Shown here piece by piece: positions 44,512-52,534 of a stretch of 64,000 bases of DNA. A program made the translations under genes and the position numbers. The first letter of the stretch is position 1; each line of letters opens with the position of its first letter. The notes beneath the pieces were generated by a model that made no database searches, had not been told where the DNA came from, and saw nothing but the letters and a program-made list of their open reading frames with translations. The DNA lies in the NCBI RefSeq assembly GCF_003096675.1, contig NZ_QEKW01000004.1, positions 186,001-250,000 of the forward strand, in the 5' to 3' direction. Source of the DNA: Actinomycetospora cinnamomea (GTDB lineage Bacteria; Actinomycetota; Actinomycetes; Mycobacteriales; Pseudonocardiaceae).

Positions 44512-44713
44512 ACCTGCTGCGCCGCTCACCCCACCTGCTCTCCATGTCGATCTCCGCGAGTGTCACCAGCGTCGACAGCTCTGCCGGCACTCTCGAGAGA
44601 TCGATGCGGCGAGCCGTGCCGCCGGCGTCCCCGACCGTCCACAGCCGCACATCGGACGGAACCGATCGGCACCTCGCGGTCTCCAACCCAGTGGAGACAC
44701 CGAGGAGGCAGAC
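44512..44713. other. Gap after the toxin locus with a coding-like minus-strand stretch
   Basis: No complete gene is visible. On the minus strand about 44675-44530 reads RRIDLSRVPAELSTLVTLAE with high third-position GC, as real coding sequence would, but no start or family is evident. It may be a decayed fragment of another gene. An AGGAGG ribosome-binding site at 44703-44708 belongs to the next gene. Confidence 0.4.
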
Positions 44714-45412
44714 ATGGCGAAGCCCGGACGGGCACGACGGGACCGGTCGCGGACGGTGGCCGGGCGACGGCACGAGGACCTCGACGAGCTGGTGCGGAGA
44801 GTGCTGCCGCAACCGCCGGCGCGCGGCGAGCGCGCGGACGGCGGGCTGACGGTCCAGCTCCTGCCGCACTACCTCGCGGCGGGATCGTTGCCCGCGTTCC
44901 GCGTGGGCGACGACGTGGAGCTCGCGCCCGCGATCTACGCGGATGCCCACCTGCCGGTCGTCTCGGGCCGTGACCGGTGCACCGTCGACGAGTACGGGTG
45001 CGCCGACGCGCGCGGCACCATCGTCACCGCGCCGCTGGAGCCGGGCGCGTGCGACTGCGCGGTCGACGTCCTCGACGTCGGCGGCCGGCTCTTCCCGCTC
45101 AACTGGGCGGCGACGCGCCCCGCGTCCGGGCGGGTGTGGGTCGAGGGTGCGCTGTACTGGGCGCCCGAGCTCGACGCGGGCACCCCGCACGGCGAGGCGG
45201 TCACGCTGTGTCGACGGAGGTTCCGCGTGCGCGAGATGCGGCGCTACATCCGGACGGGGCACGTGCCGCGCTCGCCGGTGCGTCTCGGTGGGCTGCCGGA
45301 CCCGGACGAGGTCGACGAGCACGCGGTCTACGTCGCCGATCTCCGGACGCTGGATGACGAGCGGGTCCCGACGACGGCCGCAGAACGTGCGCACGGGTCG
45401 GGACAGCGGTGA
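44714..45412 (+). CDS. Hypothetical protein
   Basis: The 232-aa protein is one I do not recognise. A basic N-terminus (KPGRARRDRSRTVAGRRHEDLDELVRRVLPQPP) precedes a beta-rich domain with three Cys-containing stretches (SGRDRCTVDEYGCADARG; LEPGACDCAVDVLDVGG; LCRRRFRVREMRRYIRTGHVPR). No signal peptide or membrane segment. The ATG has an excellent AGGAGG site 5 nt upstream. It lies between the toxin locus and the convergent MetE-like operon, with stops 6 nt apart. Confidence 0.6.
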   Translation: MAKPGRARRDRSRTVAGRRHEDLDELVRRVLPQPPARGERADGGLTVQLLPHYLAAGSLPAFRVGDDVELAPAIYADAHLPVVSGRDRCTVDEYGCADARGTIVTAPLEPGACDCAVDVLDVGGRLFPLNWAATRPASGRVWVEGALYWAPELDAGTPHGEAVTLCRRRFRVREMRRYIRTGHVPRSPVRLGGLPDPDEVDEHAVYVADLRTLDDERVPTTAAERAHGSGQR

Positions 45413-45418
45413 ACGCCC

Positions 45419-46492
45419 CTATGACCACACGAGGCCGGCGGTCCGCACGACGGTCTCGAGCTTGCGCCGCTGGTCGTCGGCGGTGAGCTCGTTGCCCTCC
45501 CACGTGCTGGCGAACCCGCACTGCGGGCTCAGGGCGAGGCGCTCCAGCGGTACGTACGCGCTCGCCTCGTCGATCCGCCGGCGGAGGTCGTCGACGTCCT
45601 CGAGCTCGGGACGCTTGGTGGTCACGAGACCGAGCACGACCGTGCTCTCGGGCCGGACGTGGCGCAGGGCGTCGAAGCCGCCGGCGCGGGCGTCGTCGTA
45701 CTCGAGCAGGAGGCGGTCGTAGCGGGCCTCGGAGAGCAGGACCTCGCCCATCTCGTCGTAGGGCACCGTGCTCTCGTACATGCTGCGGTAGTTGCCGCGG
45801 CAGATGTGGATCCCGGTGATCACGTCGGCCGGGAGCCCGTCGAACACGCGGCGGTCGTTGCGCACGTGGGCGGCGAGCTGCTCGCGCCAGTCCTCCGGGT
45901 CCGGGAACAGCCGGCGGTTGTCGAGGAAGGTGTACTTCGGCGCGTCGAGCTGCAGGTAGCGCACGCCGGCGTCGGCGAGCGCGCGGGCCTGGCGGTTCAT
46001 GATCGCGGTCAGGTCGTCGAGGAACTCCTGCGGGTCGGGGTAGGCCCGGTCGGAGACCCCGGGCGTCCAGTAGGACAGGAAGTTCGTGGGCACCGGCAGG
46101 GTCACCTTGAGCGGCCGGTCGGCGTGGGCCAGCGCGAAGGCGGCCTCGACGTCGAGGAGGCTGCCGCGCTCGGTCAGCCGGGCCTCCACCACGGGCGACG
46201 TGTGGGACACGCTGCGCCCGTCGGGGTCGCTCCACGTGCGGGTGAAGCCCTCGGGATCGAAGCCGTCGGTGACGTCGAGGACCGGGCCGTGCCAGATGCG
46301 CCGGCGCATCTCGCCGTCCCCGACCACGGGCAGTCCGAGCTCGCGCTGCAGCGCCAGCACCTCGAGCACGGCGCGGTCCTGCACCGCCCGCAGCTGCGGA
46401 CCCTCGACACCCGCGGCCATCGCGGCGTGCAGCTCCGGGGGGCGCAGCAGGCTGCCGACGGTCTCGGCGCGCAGGGTGAGGTCAACCGTCAC
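45419..46492 (-). CDS. MetE-like zinc methyltransferase, second copy of the pair
   Basis: The 357-aa protein equals the C-terminal catalytic half of cobalamin-independent methionine synthase. Zinc ligands are visible: His229 and Cys231 (IHICRGN), Glu264 region (LLLEYDDARAG) and Cys325 (LSPQCGF). The folate-binding N-terminal half of MetE is absent, so the methyl/alkyl donor differs; relatives include epoxyalkane:coenzyme M transferase and methylthiol or corrinoid-linked transferases. GTG start overlaps the preceding gene by 11 nt, last of a four-gene operon. Confidence 0.8.
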   Translation of the reverse strand: MTVDLTLRAETVGSLLRPPELHAAMAAGVEGPQLRAVQDRAVLEVLALQRELGLPVVGDGEMRRRIWHGPVLDVTDGFDPEGFTRTWSDPDGRSVSHTSPVVEARLTERGSLLDVEAAFALAHADRPLKVTLPVPTNFLSYWTPGVSDRAYPDPQEFLDDLTAIMNRQARALADAGVRYLQLDAPKYTFLDNRRLFPDPEDWREQLAAHVRNDRRVFDGLPADVITGIHICRGNYRSMYESTVPYDEMGEVLLSEARYDRLLLEYDDARAGGFDALRHVRPESTVVLGLVTTKRPELEDVDDLRRRIDEASAYVPLERLALSPQCGFASTWEGNELTADDQRRKLETVVRTAGLVWS

Positions 46493-47513
46493 GACGCACC
46501 CTCCGGGCGGCCTCGGCGGCCGCGGTCATCTTGGCCATGGCGAGGTTGCGGGGCACCCGCCGCAGCCCGCAGTCGGTGGAGATCTCCAGGGCCTCCGGCG
46601 AGCGGTACTGCAGGCAGGTCCGGAGGCGTTCGACGAGGTCGTCGGCCGTCTCGGCGTAGTGGGTCTTGATGTCCACCAGGCCGGCGCTCAGGATGCGGCC
46701 GGGGTCCCACTGGCCGACCAGGTCGATCTCGGCCATCTCCCGGCCACCGAACTCCAGGCTGAAGCCGTGGACATGGGCGTCCAGCAGGGTGGGGAACAGC
46801 CAGCGGTAGGTCCGCTTGGCGTAGGGCAGGCGCCGGAACGAGCCGAAGCAGATGTGCACGGTGAACGTGCAGCCGCCGAACCCGTCGACGACCTTGTTGA
46901 TGATCTCGACCATCGACGCCGGGCTCCGGTCGTCGTCGGCGACGGCCGGGGTGATCGGCTCCTCGAGCTGGATGTAGTCGCAGCCGGCGTCGATGAGCTC
47001 GCGGATGTGTCCGCGCAGCGCCGGCACGAGCGCCTCCGCGCAGGCCTTGCGCGACGGGTAGACGTCGCGGAAGTCCAGCTCGGTGGTCATCCCGTAGGGC
47101 CCCGGCATCCCGACCCGGGGCCGGCGGTCGGTTGCGGCGCGCAGGAACCGGTACTCGCCGACGAAGTCCCACATCCAGGTCAGCTCGTCGAGCGGCTGGG
47201 TGACCTTCCAGACGTCGAGCATGTCGTAGCCCAGGGCCCCGAGGCGGCGCGGCGCGGGCTGCAGCACCAGGCCGGGGAGCGCCGCGGTGATGTTCTCGAT
47301 CCAGCCGCGGCGCCGGTGCTCGCCGTCGGTGACGATGTCGAGCCCGCAGCGTTCCTGGTCGTCGATGGCGAGCCGGCAGTAGTCGTCGTAGAGCTCCGTC
47401 TCGTCGTCCGGGCCGAAGCGTCCCGCCGCCTCGGCCGGCTCGACCACGTCCCACCAACCGGGACGGGCCCACCCGCCGGTGGTCGTCACGGCCAGCGCGG
47501 TGTTGACGGTCAT
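46482..47513 (-). CDS. MetE-like zinc methyltransferase, first copy of the pair
   Basis: The 343-aa paralog of the next gene keeps the zinc site: His220 and Cys222 (VHICFGSF), Glu254 (FSLEFGG) and Cys315 (ISTDCGL). Overall similarity to the neighbouring copy is low, so the two probably have different substrates or form a heteromeric enzyme. Its N-terminus (TTTGGWARPGWW, DIVTDGEHRR) is typical of MetE-fold enzymes, which hold the substrate near the barrel top. ATGA overlap with the phosphatase gene, 11-nt overlap with the next MetE-like gene. Confidence 0.8.
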   Translation of the reverse strand: MTVNTALAVTTTGGWARPGWWDVVEPAEAAGRFGPDDETELYDDYCRLAIDDQERCGLDIVTDGEHRRRGWIENITAALPGLVLQPAPRRLGALGYDMLDVWKVTQPLDELTWMWDFVGEYRFLRAATDRRPRVGMPGPYGMTTELDFRDVYPSRKACAEALVPALRGHIRELIDAGCDYIQLEEPITPAVADDDRSPASMVEIINKVVDGFGGCTFTVHICFGSFRRLPYAKRTYRWLFPTLLDAHVHGFSLEFGGREMAEIDLVGQWDPGRILSAGLVDIKTHYAETADDLVERLRTCLQYRSPEALEISTDCGLRRVPRNLAMAKMTAAAEAARRVRRDG

Positions 47514-48328
47514 CCGCCCTCCTCGAAGGTCATGCCGGTGGCGGCGACGAGCTCGTCGTGCACGAGGCCGTTGCTGGCCACCAGGTCGTGGCGGGTCGAG
47601 GCGTCGCGGACGCGTCCGGCGAAGTCCGTGACCCGTCCGCCCGCCTCCTCGACCAGCAGCCGGCCCCCGGCGACGTCCCACGGGTCCATGTCGCGCTCGA
47701 CGTAGGCGGTGTAGTGGCCGGCGGCGACGTGGGCGAGCACGAGTGCGGGCGCGCCGGGGAAGCGCACGCCGGCCGACACCGTGAGCATCGCCCGCATCAG
47801 GCGTGCGAACTCGGCGATCACGGCCGGGTCGGCGGACTGGGCCTGGACGACGACGAGGGCCTCGGCGGCGCGCGCGGTGGACGCGACCCGTAACGGGCGG
47901 CCGTTGCAGGTGGCCCCGCGACCGCGGATCGCGCGGTAGAGCTCGTCGCGCAGCGGGTCGTACACGGCGGCGGCGACCGCCTCCCCGGCGACCGTGGCCG
48001 AGACCGCGACGGCGAAGAACGGGACTCCGTGCAGGTAGTTGCGGGTGCCGTCGAGGGGGTCGACCCACCAGCGCAGCTCCCCGCCGGCGTCGTCGGTCGA
48101 CCGGGTCGACTCCTCCCCGATCACCACGTGGTCGGGGTGCTCCGCGTGGATGGCGGCGGTGACCGCGTCCTGCGCCGCGAGATCGGCCGATGACGTCACG
48201 TCCACGCGGGCGTCCTTGAGCCGCACGTCGTGGACGCGGCCGCGGTGCTCGAGCAGGACCGCGCCCCCGGCGCGTGCCGCGCGCTCGGCGGTGTCGGCCC
48301 AGGTCGTGCGCTCGGCCACGACCGTCAC
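47510..48328 (-). CDS. Inositol monophosphatase-family phosphatase
   Basis: The 272-aa protein has Mg site residues Glu72/Glu73 (IGEEST) and Asp90/Asp93 (WVDPLDGTRNYLHG), and a C-terminal DMDPWDVAGG box. These are the full IMPase/SuhB/CysQ signatures, so it should cleave a small phosphate monoester; whether the substrate is inositol phosphate, PAP, a sugar phosphate or an operon-specific phosphate is open. GTGA and ATGA overlaps on both sides make it an obligate member of this operon. Confidence 0.87.
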   Translation of the reverse strand: MTVVAERTTWADTAERAARAGGAVLLEHRGRVHDVRLKDARVDVTSSADLAAQDAVTAAIHAEHPDHVVIGEESTRSTDDAGGELRWWVDPLDGTRNYLHGVPFFAVAVSATVAGEAVAAAVYDPLRDELYRAIRGRGATCNGRPLRVASTARAAEALVVVQAQSADPAVIAEFARLMRAMLTVSAGVRFPGAPALVLAHVAAGHYTAYVERDMDPWDVAGGRLLVEEAGGRVTDFAGRVRDASTRHDLVASNGLVHDELVAATGMTFEEGG

Positions 48329-50067
48329 GCCAGGACCTCGACCACGCCGCGGTCGCCGTCGATGCGCACCCGGTCGCCGGTGGTGATCGTCGAGGTGGCC
48401 ACCCCGGTACCCACGACGCAGGGGATGCCGTACTCGCGGGCGATGATCGCGGTGTGGCACAGGGTGCCGCCGGTGTCGGTGACGCACCCCGCGACCAGCC
48501 CGAACACCGGTGTCCACTCCGTGGTGGTGCCGCCGCAGACGAGGATGTCGCCGTCGCGGACCTGGTCGATGTCCTGCGCGGCCCGCACCACCCGCGCGGT
48601 GCCGACGATCGTGCCGCGCGCCGCGGCGAACCCCGAGAGCGTCGCCGTGGCCCGCTGTCCCTTGATCGTCGCGAAGTAGTCGGGGGTGAGGCCGAACAGC
48701 TCGGTCATGATCGGGTCGTTGACCGCGTCGGGTACGGTACCCATGACGGGGGGCAGCTCGTTCCCGCGCGCCGACCAGTGGTCGTAGTAGTCGCGGCGGG
48801 CGGGGACCAGCGAGCGGCAGTCGGCAGGCCCGCCGCCGGTGAGCAGGTCGAGCAGCTCGTGGCGGAACAGGAAGAACACGTCCTCGCGGGCGTCCAGCAC
48901 CCCGTCGGCCACGAGCCGGTCCGCGGCCGCGAGCGTGAGACGGCGGATCGGCAGGTGGATGCGCCGGTCGATGAGGAAGTTGTGCTCCTCGTTCCACCAG
49001 ACGAAGTTGGCGGCGCGGTTGGACGCGAGGGCCTCGTCGAAGCGGGCGCGGTCGTCGTCGGCGATCGCCGCACGGGCCTCGTCGACGAGCCGGTCGCGCT
49101 CGGCGAGCACCTCGCGTCGCGCCGCGGCGAAGTCGTGTCCCTCGGGGCGGGTGAGGAACTCGCGGATCGTGCCCAGCGGCGTCGCCGGGTGCTCGGCCCA
49201 CGACGGCCGGTCCATCGTCGCGGTCTCGTCGGTGCGCTGACCCCACACCGCGAGGAAGGCCTCCAGCTCGGCCCACCACGCCGGCCCGTTCGGCTCCTGC
49301 TCGAGCGCCGCTCGGACGCCCTCGACGGTCGGTGCGGCGAGGGCGTCGGCGACGCCGAGCTCGCGGGCGCGCCCGGCGAGTCGCCAGAGCCCCTCGTCGG
49401 TCTGCAGGTACGCGGTCTCCTCACCGGCGAGCCACTTCGGGATCTGCCCGGTCTCGAGCCCGAGGTCCGTGACCAGCTGGAACAGCGCGACGTAGTTGGC
49501 CGCGAGCAGGTACATGACCTCGAAGTGCACGCCCCAGCCGCGCCGGTGGAAGGCGATGGCGTCGAGCAGCGCGGCGTGCAGCTCCTCGCGGCTCATGGCG
49601 TCGACGTCGAGGCCGTCGAAGTGCGCGTACGCGGCCTCGAGCTCGGCGCGGTAGCCCGACCAGTAGCCCTCGAAGTCGGCGAGGCGCGGTGCGGCGAAGG
49701 CTCCGAAGCGCTCGGCGCGAGCGCCCATCTGCCACAGCGAGGTGATCGGACACTGGCCGAGGTAGACGTGCACGCCGGCGATCCGGTTGACCATCCCGGC
49801 GGTCGGCGGGATGCCGACGATCTCGGCGCCGTACTGGGTGCCCCAGGTCTGGGCGTCCTCGAGCAGCCCCATGCTCGCCGGGGTGATGCCCTCGGCGAAG
49901 TGCTGCGAGTCGCGCATCCAGAACCGGTCCTCGTCCGCCCGGGAGAACGGCGCGAGCGGCTCGGCCAGGAACGGCCGGGTCTCCAGGCGCGGCTCGTAGC
50001 CCGGGTAGAACCCGTTGTCGGCGTACTCGCCGAGGGGGATGACCGTGGGTGGGGGCTGGGTCGTCAC
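48325..50067 (-). CDS. PEP-utiliser mobile-domain protein lacking an ATP-binding domain
   Basis: The 580-aa protein has a large helical N-terminal part (to about 490) resembling the central domains of PEP-synthase/rifampin-phosphotransferase-type enzymes, then the swivelling phosphohistidine domain with GGTLCHTAIIAREYGIPCVVG (His about 538). The ATP-grasp domain is missing, and I see no separate ATP-binding partner in the window. Phenylphosphate synthase likewise splits these functions over subunits. It leads the operon; the GTG at 50067 is preceded by 152 nt of divergent regulatory DNA. Confidence 0.82.
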   Translation of the reverse strand: MTTQPPPTVIPLGEYADNGFYPGYEPRLETRPFLAEPLAPFSRADEDRFWMRDSQHFAEGITPASMGLLEDAQTWGTQYGAEIVGIPPTAGMVNRIAGVHVYLGQCPITSLWQMGARAERFGAFAAPRLADFEGYWSGYRAELEAAYAHFDGLDVDAMSREELHAALLDAIAFHRRGWGVHFEVMYLLAANYVALFQLVTDLGLETGQIPKWLAGEETAYLQTDEGLWRLAGRARELGVADALAAPTVEGVRAALEQEPNGPAWWAELEAFLAVWGQRTDETATMDRPSWAEHPATPLGTIREFLTRPEGHDFAAARREVLAERDRLVDEARAAIADDDRARFDEALASNRAANFVWWNEEHNFLIDRRIHLPIRRLTLAAADRLVADGVLDAREDVFFLFRHELLDLLTGGGPADCRSLVPARRDYYDHWSARGNELPPVMGTVPDAVNDPIMTELFGLTPDYFATIKGQRATATLSGFAAARGTIVGTARVVRAAQDIDQVRDGDILVCGGTTTEWTPVFGLVAGCVTDTGGTLCHTAIIAREYGIPCVVGTGVATSTITTGDRVRIDGDRGVVEVLA

Positions 50068-50101
50068 CGGCTCACGTCCTCGTGCTCGGGTGGCCGTCGA
50101 C

Positions 50102-50130
50102 GCTAGGAGCGGCCCGCCGGCGCTCCTAGC
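50102..50130. promoter_or_regulatory. Perfect 10-bp inverted repeat in the AraC/PEP-utiliser divergent interval
   Basis: GCTAGGAGCG (50102-50111) and CGCTCCTAGC (50121-50130) are exact reverse complements around a 9-nt spacer. A minus-strand -10-like TAGCGT (50105-50100) overlaps its left arm, so binding here would directly affect the PEP-utiliser operon. The divergent AraC regulator is the obvious candidate to bind. Confidence 0.65.
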
Positions 50131-50165
50131 CGCTTCCGGCGGGGACGTCCGGTTCCGGCGGCTCC

Positions 50166-50194
50166 TTGACACCCGATCGGGGTCCCGACAGCGT
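50166..50194 (+). promoter_or_regulatory. Candidate promoter of the AraC-family gene
   Basis: TTGACA (50166-50171), a perfect -35, is followed after 17 bp by CAGCGT (50189-50194), one base from TAGCGT. The expected start of transcription is about 19 nt before the GTG, leaving room for the AGGAGG site at 50208-50213. Confidence 0.55.
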
Positions 50195-50219
50195 CGTCGG
50201 GCGCGCGAGGAGGTGCGAC

Positions 50220-51200
50220 GTGACGGCTCCGACGTCGGTCCCGGACGGCGTGCTGCGGGGTGGGTTCCGCACCGACGACCCCGAGGACGCCCACGAGCGC
50301 ACCCAGCAGCTCATGACCGGACACCGGATGACGGTGCGCCGCGACGGCGCCCCGTTCCGGGCCGACGTCGGCTGGGTCGCCGGTGACGGGCTGGGCCTGC
50401 TGCGGTTCTCCTACGGCGCCGAGGTCGAGATCCACTCCCAGCCGCTCGACGACTTCGCGACGGTGCACCTCCCGGCGCGCGGCGGGTTCCGCGCCGAGCA
50501 CCGGGGGATGCGGGTCCGCGCCGACGGCCGTCGAGGCGCGGTGTTCTCCTCGTCCGGGCCGCTGACGATGCGGTGGGACCCGGGGCTCGAGCTCCTTGTG
50601 CTCAAGATCGCCCGGGCCGACCTCCAGCGCGAGCTCGCCGCCCTGCTCGGGCGGGCCGTCGACCGGCCGGTGACCTTCGACCTCGAGACCCCCCGCGACC
50701 GCGGCGTCCTGGACGGGCCGGCGGACCTGGTGCGCCGCACGTGCGCCGCGGCCGGGCCGGCGGGCCCGCCGTCGCGGGTGTGGTCGGTGCTCAAGCACGC
50801 CGTCTGCACGGCGCTGCTGCTCGGTCAGCCGCACTCGTCGAGCGACGCGCTGCGCGCCCCCGCCCCGCCCGCGTCGTCGACGGTGGTCCGTCGCGTTCTC
50901 GACCGGGCCGCCGAGGACCCGGCGCGGCCCCCGACGGCCTCCGAGCTCGCCCGTCTCACCGGGGTCAGCGAGCGCACGCTCCGGGCGATCTTCCACGCCG
51001 AGTTCGGCGTCGGTCCGGTGACCCATCTCCGGCGCCGGCGCCTCGACGCCGTGCACCGCGACCTCGTCGCCCTGGACCCCGCCGGCGCCACCACCGTCGC
51101 CGACGTCGCCCACCGGCACGGCTTCGCCCACGCGGGCCGCTTCGCCGCGGAGTACCGCGCCCGCTTCGGGGAGACGCCGAGCGCGACGCTCGCCCGCTGA
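50220..51200 (+). CDS. AraC-family regulator
   Basis: The 326-aa regulator has an N-terminal cupin-like/AraC-binding domain (FATVHLPARGGFRAEHRG; FSSSGPLTMRWDPGLELLVLKI) and two C-terminal helix-turn-helix motifs (ASELARLTGVSERTLRAIFHAEFGVGPVTHLRRRRLDAV and TVADVAHRHGFAHAGRFAAEYRARFGETPSATL). It reads divergently from the PEP-utiliser/MetE operon, which it probably activates in response to a small molecule. Strong AGGAGG site 6 nt before the GTG. Confidence 0.87.
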   Translation: MTAPTSVPDGVLRGGFRTDDPEDAHERTQQLMTGHRMTVRRDGAPFRADVGWVAGDGLGLLRFSYGAEVEIHSQPLDDFATVHLPARGGFRAEHRGMRVRADGRRGAVFSSSGPLTMRWDPGLELLVLKIARADLQRELAALLGRAVDRPVTFDLETPRDRGVLDGPADLVRRTCAAAGPAGPPSRVWSVLKHAVCTALLLGQPHSSSDALRAPAPPASSTVVRRVLDRAAEDPARPPTASELARLTGVSERTLRAIFHAEFGVGPVTHLRRRRLDAVHRDLVALDPAGATTVADVAHRHGFAHAGRFAAEYRARFGETPSATLAR

Positions 51201-51276
51201 CGTGCCCGCGAGGGTGTGCGTCCGCGACGGGTCGGGGTAGAACGCCGTCGACCACGACCGGGGAGGGAGCCGTCCC

Positions 51277-52479
51277 ATGGCGCCGCGCCCGTCGAGCGTG
51301 ACCCGCCGGGTCGACCATCTCCGTGGCTCCGCCGTCGTGGCGCTGGCCGTCGCCCTGCCCGTCGTGTTCCTCCTCGGCGGGTTCGCCGCCGAGGCCGCGC
51401 AGCCGCCGGGGACCTACGACGCCTCCGGGCAGACGGTCAGCACGCTCGCGGGTCGGGGCGCCGCCGAGCGCTGGATCATGGCCACCGTCCTCGCCGCCAT
51501 GGGCGTGATCTACCTGCTCGTGGCGGCCGGCCTGCGGGGGGTGCCCCGGCTCGCGCGCCTCGTCCTGGGGCTGGGCGGCGCCGCCGCGCTCGTCGCCGCG
51601 CTCGCCGCCCAGCCCGCGCACGGCAGCTCGACGGTGCACATGGCCGCGACCGTCACGGCCGTCCTCGCCCTGATCCTCTGGACCCTCCCGCTCGCCGCCG
51701 ACCGCAGCCTCGACCCGGGCCTGCGCCGCGGCTCGCTCGTCGCCGCGGCCGTGATGACCGCAGGCCTGGCGTGGCTGTGTGCCCAGGCGTGGACCGACGG
51801 GACGTGGCTGGGTGTCGTCGAGCGGGTGCTGATCCTCACCCAGACCGTCTGGCCGATCCGCGTCGCCATCGCCGCCCGGCGCGAGCCCGCGCCCACCCAC
51901 GGGGACGGCGGCTGGGCCACGCTCGCCCTCGCCGTCCTCGCGCCGGTCGTCCTCGTCGTCGGGCTGGCCGCGGCGCAGGCGGCCTGGCCCGGCCCCGACC
52001 CGTGGAGCCAGTCGTTCAGCGCGCTCGCCGGGCTCGCCGCGCCCAGCCGCTGGATCATGACGGTCACGCTCGTCGTCGCCGCCGCGCTCCACGTGCTCGT
52101 CGCCGCCGGGCTGCGCCACCGCGTGCCGACCGCGGCATGGGCGCTGCTCGGCGCGGGCGCCGTGTTCCTGCTGGTCACGGGCGTGAGCCCGCAGCCCGCC
52201 GGCGGCTACTCCGCGGTGCACATGGTCGCGGGCGGCCTGGCCTGGGCCGCCTACACGCTGTGGCCGCTGGGTCTCGCCCGCTCGCCCGCGGTCGACCCCG
52301 GGCTCCGCCGGGCCTCGGCGCTCGCCGTGGCCGTGCTCGCCGTCCTCGTCGCGTGGTTCACGTTCCAGCTCGTCACCGACGGCCCGTGGTACGGCCCGTC
52401 CCAGCGGGTCGTGGTCCTCGCCCAGGCGGTCTGGCCGGTGGTCGTGGCCGCGAGGGCGCCGCGACGCCTCACCGACTGA
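51277..52479 (+). CDS. DUF998 membrane protein, tandem-duplicated
   Basis: The 400-aa polytopic membrane protein has about ten transmembrane segments built from two similar halves. Corresponding blocks are TYDASGQTVSTLAGRGAAERWIM and DPWSQSFSALAGLAAPSRWIM, then AAQPAHGSSTVHMAATVTAVLALILWTLPLA and SPQPAGGYSAVHMVAGGLAWAAYTLWPLGL, and ending in RVLILTQTVWPIRVAIAAR versus RVVVLAQAVWPVVVAAR. DUF998 has no known function. ATG start after GGGAGG; the next gene begins 55 nt on. Confidence 0.82.
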   Translation: MAPRPSSVTRRVDHLRGSAVVALAVALPVVFLLGGFAAEAAQPPGTYDASGQTVSTLAGRGAAERWIMATVLAAMGVIYLLVAAGLRGVPRLARLVLGLGGAAALVAALAAQPAHGSSTVHMAATVTAVLALILWTLPLAADRSLDPGLRRGSLVAAAVMTAGLAWLCAQAWTDGTWLGVVERVLILTQTVWPIRVAIAARREPAPTHGDGGWATLALAVLAPVVLVVGLAAAQAAWPGPDPWSQSFSALAGLAAPSRWIMTVTLVVAAALHVLVAAGLRHRVPTAAWALLGAGAVFLLVTGVSPQPAGGYSAVHMVAGGLAWAAYTLWPLGLARSPAVDPGLRRASALAVAVLAVLVAWFTFQLVTDGPWYGPSQRVVVLAQAVWPVVVAARAPRRLTD

Positions 52480-52534
52480 CGATCGTCGTCAAGATCGGAG
52501 GGGCGGCTGGCGGCTCGCTCCGGGGTGCGAGAGC

